In this document: positions 56,941-64,000 of the stretch, in pieces
Position numbering within the stretch: position 1 is the stretch's first letter
How the letters are laid out: each line of letters starts with the position of its first letter
Assembly: GCA_024449915.1 (NCBI GenBank)
Contig: JAMZAV010000316.1
Location: 310,001 to 374,000, forward strand
From: Sweltsa coloradensis
Lineage: Eukaryota > Arthropoda > Insecta > Plecoptera > Chloroperlidae
Length of the DNA: 64,000 bases
Reading direction: 5' to 3'
Notes under the pieces: generated by a model
Seen by the model: only the letters and a program-made list of their open reading frames with translations
Told to the model about the DNA's origin: nothing
Database searches by the model: none
Made by a program: the position numbers and the translations under genes

Positions 56941-57593
56941 CTCTAAGGTATCAATATAAAATTATTTCATCTTGCTAGCACTTTGATACTAGACACTAGA
57001 CCCAGCCAATAAGAAGCGAGCTCTCATAAATCTGGCCAATGGCAACGCGCATGTAAGAAAGTTGAATCGTTAAAGAAAAACATATTTTCTCAGATCATAA
57101 ACCTAAAACCTTAAAAACATATTTTCTTAGATCATAAACCTAAAACCTTGGGAAAGAATGTGCATCGGGCTTTACCTACCTATGGCAATTATACCTAGAA
57201 TGAGACCCACCTACTATGTTAGAGATTGTTGTATTCCAGATAATCACACCACATTTCACAATGCATGACTAACACATTAACTTAGTGGTACTAACATTAA
57301 CAGTCTAGTAATTGCTTGGTAGCCTAGGCTACTAGTAGGCCTACTTAAATACTATATCTGGTAGTTTCCTCGTAAGCCTACCGGTCCACAATATATAGTA
57401 AATGTGTTACGCCTAGTTTTCATGAATCCATCAGAGGCGATGCTATAAAAGTTTAAACCAAGACGGTCGTGCGACCTGTTTATTCCTCGTTTTGATTGGT
57501 CAATTATTATTTCCGCTGCGTTGCGTCTGAACGGACACATGAAAAGAGGCTTTAGAGATCCACAACAATAAAATCAAAATAATGTAGAAGAAA

Positions 57594-57920
57594 GGCAGGT
57601 ACTATTTACAGTAAAAACTAAAAGCAAATTTTCACCACTAAAAACAGTAAATTTGAAATTATTTTCAACACCAATTCACCTTTTTTGGGCAGCTTACCGA
57701 AAATGCAATCAAGTTCCATCACAAATACCTGCCACTGAATTGTCATCACTATATTTTATTGTAATCTGCAAGTCCTTTTTGATATCAAGGTGAAAAGAGA
57801 TAACCTATATTATATAGAGCTTTCAACAAAATGTTGAATTATTTTCACTGCCAATTTACCACTTTTGGGCACAAAAACAAACAAAAATTGACTTGGGCCT
57901 ACATTTTCCTGTCTATAGTT
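57594..57920. repeat. Repeat shared between two PSME3 introns, copy 1
   Basis: TTTTCAACACCAATTCACC, CACAAATACCTGCC and ATATAGAGCTTTCAAC blocks recur in order at 62615-62957. Confidence 0.75.
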
Positions 57921-58002
57921 GAGAAAAGACTATCCAAGTGACTGCGGTTCCCGTGTAATAAGTTAACCCGTTAACCGTGGTAAACCTGTCCTTTTCTTCC
58001 AG

Positions 58003-58148
58003 GCCGAAGATTTAATACTTAAACAATTCCCGAGGAAAATAGTTGAGCTGAATGATCTGCTGGAGACTACGCAGTTCGGCCGGCGAGATCTCTCCGAGGT
58101 TCACCAGGCTCTGAATATTCCCGTGCCGGACCCCGTGATCCTCAACAG
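58003..58148 (+). CDS. PSME3: PSME3-type proteasome activator, internal exon
   Basis: Acceptor TTTTCTTCCAG, donor GTAAGG, 146 bp, entering in phase 0 and leaving with AG of a split Ser codon. It encodes AEDLILKQFPRKIVELNDLL and DLSEVHQALNIPVPDPVILN. The vertebrate PA28-gamma protein has the matching AEDLVSNFFPKKLLELD and LPVPDP positions. The protein forms a heptamer that caps and activates the 20S proteasome, in the nucleus for the gamma type. The upstream exon with the start Met is not recognised in the window. The gene continues at 62385. Confidence 0.9.
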
Positions 58149-59059
58149 GTAAGGGGGTTGTTTGAAAATATGTGAACCTCCCCATTGTGTTCTAGAATTT
58201 AAATAAATTAAGTAATACATTATGGTGTAGGCCTAATGAATGTGGTGTAATAATGTATTGCCCTGGAAGGTCTTTACACTCTCTGAGAAGGGAAGAGACT
58301 AGAAAGTGTTGTTTGTGTTATACAATACACAACGAGGTTCAATTGTTTATCGTTGTCCACATAAAGAGTGATAAATATAAATTATTTCAGTAGGCCCAGC
58401 ATACCTAGGCCTATATTGTGATACGCTACATAAATAGCAGTACGGGTATTGATGAAGAATGAGTTCCTTTTTGACAACATTTATGGGAACGCATTCCTTT
58501 CCCAATATCTTGTTCTTGTACCTTCTTTGCAACGTAAGAAGTTAGCTAAGATCATGATTTTTAGGACTATAGGGTCAATCGGGGTAAGTGTAAGCCTTTA
58601 TCTTAGTCAATTTGGTATGAAACTTATTTTTTTTTGGGGGGGGGGGGGGGGGATATGATCTCCACATATTTATTTATCAACCTCTAAAATGGTATGTAGT
58701 TTATGATTCATTTTCATATTCAAAACAAGGTCCTTTTAAAGTCCTGTTTTCAAATTAGAAATCCTAATTCATCCCATTGGCGTAATAATTTGTTTTCAAA
58801 GGATATAAAAAAATGAACAAAATAAACTTCACAAGAATTATGAAGCTTATATATAAGGGCAGAGGTCTATTCAATTGTATGTCACTTTTAAATCACATAT
58901 AATTAATTAGAGAGGGGTGGGGGGGCACACTTACCTCTTGGAAACTGAAATTCGGGGAAAGTGTGGCCACTGGAAATTACATTTAAATTGGATAACGTTG
59001 CACTAACAAAGACTCGACTGAACACAGCAAGTCGCAAGAAAAATCAATCGCTAATCGAA

Positions 59060-60424
59060 AAATTAAAAAACGAAAGATATCTTCAGTTTCTGACAGCGAA
59101 TGTGATAATCCAGTCCCACTTTCTGCTTCAGAATCTGAAGAACAAGAAACAATGCAAGAAGCTCCCATATAAATGAGAAGCGTAACCATAAATGACAAAC
59201 AAACTGGAACTTCTGTTCTAGTGTCCTTTCCAAATGAATCGAAAGGAAAATTGATATGTAAAGAAATACAAATACAGTAAGATCTCTCTTATCCGATGTT
59301 CCGTGTTAACCGAGCCGCCCAAAAAAAAAAAAAAAAAAAAAAATTAAAGTTTTAAATACGTAAATAAAACATAAAAATAATTACAGACGCCGCGCCGCAC
59401 TTTTTTAAATGTACTCGCATACATTTGTAAGTGAGTGCAAAGAAGATAGATCGGCGATATATCTCGACTTTCGAGCAGTGTGCATCAGTGTACTGAGCGT
59501 ATAGAGTTCAGTGGTCAGTGTGCGTCGGGCGCATCGCCGGTAAGCGTCAGTGCCACCCACTGAGCATATAGAGGTCAGTGTGCGTCGCGCGCCTGCGCGT
59601 GCGCATACGATCCAGCCATCTCACACACAGCTGTTCAAAGATGGTCGTTGTGGAACTAGATGCAATCATGTTTCAACCGATTCACGAAATTCGTAATCAC
59701 GACGCATTGAATTGTTATTCCTGGGCTTATCTTATTTCTTTCCCAGACCTATCTTGCGTCGTGAGCTTCAGCGCGGGCATAGTAGTGAGAGGTTTTCCCA
59801 CATGAGAAAGAGAGCTAGGCCTAGGCCTATGTTTGCATTGTAGGCCCTAGGCCTAGGCCTACTGCGTCGAGTTTAGGCCTAGGCCTAGGCCTAGACATAC
59901 GTTTTTATTACGACATGTAGGCCTAATTGTGTACGTGTGTTCGTGAGCTTGAATTACAAGCTATTAAATCATTTAGTATACCCTGTATGAAGTGTATCGT
60001 GTGTATTTTATGTTCCTTTATCCATTACATGTGTCATATATCATTTTACCACATCAGGCTATGCTACGAGAGCAAATAAACAATTGATCCGCGCCATCCG
60101 AGTTTTTCGCAAATCCGAGGTGCCCCCGGTCTCATCCAACTCGGATAAGAGAGATCTTACTGTATGTGTGCATGGTTCAAAGACCACCAGAAAAAAGATG
60201 AGTTTAAGGCAAATAAAGATGAAGTAGAGTTAAGTGTCATGTCTTTTAAATGCTTAGACACCGCAAAAAAGACTTTCTGTGTCCGAGATAATGATAGCTA
60301 TATCTTTCGTAAAATTTTGTCAGTTATTGGGAATCCTCCCACAACCTGCACTTACACAGAGGGGAGAGAGAATACATATGTTTTTAGTCGGGGAGTTGCA
60401 GATGTAATGGAAAAACTTTTTTAA
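59060..60424 (+). pseudogene. C-terminal remnant of a DDE-type transposase, split by another transposon
   Basis: Before the insert one frame reads RKISSVSDSECDNPVPLSAS, a stop, then GTSVLVSFPNESKGKLICKE. After it a frame reads DHQKKDEFKANKDEVELSVM, then SYIFRKILSVIGNPPTT. The order matches a short beta-rich C-terminal module (VLV-F, then E--VMSF, then F--P--I--V) common after the DDE domain in many invertebrate pogo/jerky-like transposases. The catalytic part is absent, and the two halves are in different frames even with the insert removed. Confidence 0.55.
59275..60162. mobile_element. pogo/Tigger-like non-autonomous element with TA duplication
   Basis: CAGTAAGATCTCTCTTATCC on the left and GGATAAGAGAGATCTTACTG on the right, flanked by TA at 59273-59274 and 60163-60164. 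CAGT...TTATCCGA ends with a TA duplication are typical of Tigger elements. An A-run is at 59323-59343, a CAGTGTGCGTCG-like imperfect repeat at 59475-59590, and a TAGGCCTA cluster at 59815-59895. No frame for a transposase. Confidence 0.82.
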
Positions 60425-61136
60425 GCCTATGCTCCAACTCACTCAGGTCTGATTTGATCTAATTTGCCACATTTTTCCGTAAGCGTACACCGGTTTTCGA
60501 TGAAATAAAATATTGACAAATCTAAAAAAAATCTCCAAGCTGTAAGAGATCATTTCAAACCATGCCACACTTCCCCCTTGCCCATAAACCTAATATTTCC
60601 TTGCCAAATGGTTGGTGGCCACATTTTCCCATTAAGCGGCCACACTTACCCCATTTTGATGGGAAAGTGTGGCCATGTGCATGTAATTACTAATTATTAA
60701 TTATCTTATAGACAATAAATGTTACAAAACCTATGTCAATCACTATTATAAGCCAAACTGTAGGGGCAAATAAAAATCACCCATTTTAATAGCTATTACA
60801 GGCCTTCAAAGTCAAATTAAATAAAAGGTGGCCACACTTACCCCGATTGACTCTACACTAGACTCAAAATAAAACAAAGGTTATGATATTTCAAAGATTA
60901 ATCAACCTCCTTAATCAGGTTTTTAATGAAAGTTGAAAAAACATGACAACAGAATGGGCTTTAAAACAAACAAACAATGCCATCTTAACAAAACCAAATG
61001 CACCAAAGAAATATTTAATAATAAATGGGGTTGTAGTTGTTATTAAAAACCAGTAGAAGAAATTGTTTAATTCACAAAACAAAAAAGAAGAAACATTATT
61101 ATGGCTTAATACTCATTAGTTACAAAAACTTTAGTT

Positions 61137-62178
61137 TAGGGGTGTGCGAGTAGCACATTTTGAATTTGAGTCGAGTCGAGTATTCCTTTAAATACTCGAG
61201 TATCGAGTCGAGTCGAGTATTCATTTCAAAATTTAATTTTTTTATTTAGTCGGTCCACTTGGAACACAACGATTTTTCTGTTGTAAACATATAAAAAATA
61301 CATCATTGTACTTGTATCAGGCTATTGAGGCCTTCCTGCCCTTTGTGCTGGTCAATTTCAATAAAATTATAATTATACAGTATGTTATCTATAGTTCCTG
61401 GCCCCATAACAATACTGCTGCGATGTTTTAATCCGAAAAAAAAATCCTCCAAATTCGCACTCGCATTATAATATTCGCGGTCTAGGCATCTCCAATGCTA
61501 TTTCAGCACATTTGAATATTCCGCGCCCTTGAATGGTTCCAGCAGAGTCGATAAAGAAGTTACCTAACCTTCTTTATCGACTCTAGTTCTAGCGATGGCC
61601 GACGGAGCGCGCTACGCGTCGTTCTCGTCATCAAACACTAGCATCAAAGCAAAGATGGAAGATTGAAGGAAGAGACGTAAACATGTCAAACTACGCCAAC
61701 TACGATTTTAAAATACGTAAAAAGTGCATTAATTGAATGTTCACCGGCATTCTTTCTTCTCGATAGTTGATCTGAAATATTAGTGATATAGACGCAACGA
61801 AACCAATAAAGGATATTTGTTTTCGACGCCGTGTAGGCCTAGGTTAGGCCTAGGCCTAGTCCTATTCCCGATTCCCGCATCCAAGTCTCCGTTGTTGTTT
61901 ATCGTAATAATTTTGAAAGCACGCAGTCTCTAGGGCCAAGGCCTACTTTTTGCCGTCACACTACACACGTAGTAGGCCTAGGTTGTAACAAGCCTAGGCC
62001 CAGGTCTCTGTACGTAGGCCTAGCCCTACTGTGATGATGGTTCTTTTCAGTTTTCATAGGATTTCATATGTTTAAAACTCGACTCGAAAACTTCCGAGCC
62101 TAAAACCAAACTCGGCTCGATGTCGAGTATAAAGAAAAACTCAAAAAACTCGATCTTTCGAGTACTCGCACACCCCTA
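61137..62178. mobile_element. hAT-like element with GAGTCGAGTA subterminal repeats
   Basis: TAGGGGTGTGCGAGTA on the left and TACTCGCACACCCCTA on the right, with repeated GAGTCGAGTCGAGTA words inside the left end and ACTCGACTCG / CTCGATC on the right. The 8-mer AAAAACTT abuts the right end (62179-62186) and also occurs at 61124-61131, five bases before the left end. At 61544-61585 a GAGTCGATAAAGAAG hairpin is present. About 1 kb, non-coding; also in the PSME3 intron. Confidence 0.7.
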
Positions 62179-62384
62179 AAAAACTTTCCAAATTCCAGGA
62201 AAATCAATGCTAATGCTAGAAGTTAGGCCTACTGTTTTGTGAGAACTTTAAATGAAAGTTCCTAACACTGTCGTAATCCCAATTAAGTTAAGAGTAAAGG
62301 ATAAAATTACGAACTCTAGGCTACATAATGCGCCTACATCCCTACAATATAAATTTAAAATATTACATAAGATCTGATTTGCAG

Positions 62385-62580
62385 CCACAGTTTCGATGAT
62401 GGAGGGCCGGCCAAGAAACGGGCGAAGAAAGACCACGAGAACTGTGTGGGCGACTCCCCCATCCCAGGTATGAAGGTGATGGCCTTGACGAGCGGCGTCG
62501 TGCCTTGCAACAAGACGTTGTCTGAGCTCATCTTCATCGTCAAGCCGCACATCAGACAGCTTGTGGAGGACTCGAACCTG
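62385..62580 (+). CDS. PSME3: PSME3-type proteasome activator, second visible exon
   Basis: Acceptor TTTGCAG, donor GTACGT, 196 bp, completing the Ser codon from the previous exon. It encodes HSFDDGGPAKKRAKKDHENC, then GMKVMALTSGVVPCNKTLSE, then LIFIVKPHIRQLVEDSNL. The basic KKRAKK stretch sits where PA28-gamma has its nuclear localisation signal (KKRR), and the following VKPHIRQLVE matches its VKPEIRLLIE. A second AG six bases in (62389-62390) would also keep the frame. The remaining exons (the activation loop and C-terminal part) lie beyond the window. Confidence 0.9.
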
Positions 62581-62614
62581 GTACGTACGTCCGTGTTGGA
62601 GAAAGAACTTTGCG

Positions 62615-62957
62615 CATGTGCAGAGGCAGGTATTTATGATAAAAACGAAATTTGCATCGCTAAAAACCGAAAATTATCAATCATTTTCAACATCAATTCA
62701 CCACTTTTGGGCAGAACAACACCAAAGATACAAACAAGTTTTATCACAAATACCTGTCTCTGAATTCTCACAACTACGTTTTGAAGTAATCTGCAATTCG
62801 TCCCACACCCAAAATTTTAAAAATATATCAAGGGGAGATAGATATAGAGCTTTCAACTAAAAGTTAACTAATTTTCACCACCAATTCACCGCTTTCGGGT
62901 ATAATAAAAACAATAATTGACTTTTATTTTCACTCCAAATACCTGCCTCTGCGCATG
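62615..62957. mobile_element. Foldback MITE after the PSME3 exon; copy 2 of the intron repeat
   Basis: CATGTGCAGAGGCAGGTATT and AATACCTGCCTCTGCGCATG are inverted ends. Internal blocks match 57594-57920. It starts 35 bp after the donor site. Confidence 0.75.
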
Positions 62958-64000
62958 TTTAAAATAAAAGTGTGAAGATGTAAAATTGCAATTGATATTT
63001 TATTCATGCATGATATAGTTCTAACAAAACCACATTACGGTCGAGTCTGGATGTCGGTCTTGAAGAAGCCCCCGACAACACTCTACCCTCGACAAATCCA
63101 TGAGAAGTATGCTCGCAAAACGTAATATCCACTCGCAACGAGGTGGTGCGGATAAACTGGGGTTTGGGGCAAAGCCCCAGCCGCCGGAGTCAAATTTTTT
63201 TTGGTTCTGTGTTATATTTGGTGGCCTAAAACGCGATTTGAGGCGACATCTAATCTTAAAAGAATGATTAAAAGAAAGCTAATAAATTGCATTTCCAACT
63301 CCTTACGTCACGTCATAGGAGTTCGATCCTTGGTCAATGTGAAATAGGCCTAGGTCTAGGCTAGGACCACGGCACAATGCGAGTTCAAATAGGCCTAGGC
63401 CTACCACCAACTGGATTTACGTCTATGTTTTCATTAGGATGGGCAAGGTCACTGATTTTATAATTAAAATAAACACTACTTTCGTTTATAAGGATTCATA
63501 AAACTAAATCCAAGATCGCGGTAGTTAGGGCCTAATGTGATTTCAACCTAGCAGCTGACGTTTGCAAGTCTGCGAGATGCTAGACAAGTTTCACGATTTC
63601 ATTATGACACAGTTACACTTATTATCAGGAGGATGTTGCACGGGATTTAGAGCTGTCGGTGGATTCTCATATTTCTCTCCAATAACGTCAGATGAAGTTA
63701 AAAACATAATTGAGAATGATTTCAATATATATTTATTGGTCACCAACAACAGGTATAAAACCCACAAGTGTTAGGTTACTAAAACTAAACAATTAAGACA
63801 TAATTCGCTTTGATTTTACGCCTAGTTTAGGCGTCGCGTCCATGGTCGCGTTTCTTTGTTACGTGCGTTGTTGGGTAGCCTGGAACTTGACCTTGATTTT
63901 TGATAGATCGTTTTTGGCGAGTGGTTGGTAACAGGCCATGCTGCGCATCAGGTTATGCGCGGTAGTTGTATTGCAGGCGCGGTTATTCAAATGCTAGATC
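62958..64000. other. Intronic DNA at the right edge, no exon recognised
   Basis: A GGGGTTTGGGGCAAAGCCCC patch (63158) and a TAGGCCTA cluster (63340-63400). A 70-codon frame at 63562-63774 (MQVCEMLDKFHDFIMTQLHL) has no family resemblance to the missing PSME3 exons and no clear splice sites. Confidence 0.5.

Larger units (their letters stand above)
58570..60855. mobile_element. DNA transposon in the PSME3 intron, 2.3 kb, interrupted
   Basis: TAGGGTCAATCGGGGTAAGT on the left and ACTTACCCCGATTGACTCTA on the right are inverted ends. GGCCACACTTACC words recur near both ends (58927, 60645, 60836). The interior holds the tail of a transposase frame (below) and a younger pogo-like element. TA at each end suggests a Tc1/mariner/pogo-type insertion. 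Confidence 0.75.

Overview
This window is animal nuclear DNA, most likely from a marine invertebrate, though the sequence alone does not fix the phylum. The evidence is spliced genes with GT-AG introns, a cytochrome b5 domain gene of the CYB5D1 type, a PA28-gamma (PSME3) type proteasome activator, secreted immunoglobulin-like exons, and a very high load of old transposons. There are no bacterial-style operons, and most open frames over 60 codons are chance or repeat-derived. Exons are GC-rich islands in AT-rich DNA, and the palindromic word TAGGCCTA is strikingly frequent.

Host genes. (1) Minus strand, about 19.9 to 3.0 kb: a five-exon gene I assembled from a TATA box, a signal-peptide exon, three consecutive phase 1-1 immunoglobulin-like exons, and a last exon with a Thr-rich stalk and an Ala/Glu/Lys coiled coil. 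The last exon carries two mutually compensating frameshifts. (2) Plus strand, 21.4 to 22.9 kb: a complete three-exon CYB5D1 gene of 227 codons. Its intron 2 and 3' flank contain tandem copies of pieces of its own exons. (3) A putative orphan first exon at 24.8 kb. (4) A broken THAP-type zinc-finger exon at 27.1 kb, with a minisatellite encoding QDNQPPV-like repeats 1.6 kb further on. (5) A LITAF-like membrane protein exon at 33.5 kb, downstream of a long GGAGAA tract. (6) Two internal exons of a PSME3-type proteasome activator at 58.0 and 62.4 kb; the gene runs off the right edge.

Mobile DNA fills most of the rest. The most informative family has Helentron-like (HINE) structure: TGGATGAGCG at the 5' end, its inverted copy near the 3' end, a terminal hairpin and a CTAG end. 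It has eight copies plus a solo end, including a three-copy head-to-tail array at 37.1-39.5 kb that looks like a rolling-circle product. Several hAT elements have readable 8-bp target duplications (4.8, 22.9, 47.7 and 49.9 kb). A 2.8-kb long-inverted-repeat element at 43.2-46.0 kb carries a dispersed GTAACA/GGTGAG motif. A 2.3-kb element inside the PSME3 intron is itself interrupted by a pogo-like element. LINE 3' ends lie at 25.0, 34.1 and 50.6 kb, and tRNA-like SINE heads are scattered throughout. Nesting orders can be read at several places, giving a relative history of insertions.

No tRNA, rRNA or CRISPR array is supported. All family names rest on motifs read by eye; no database search was run.
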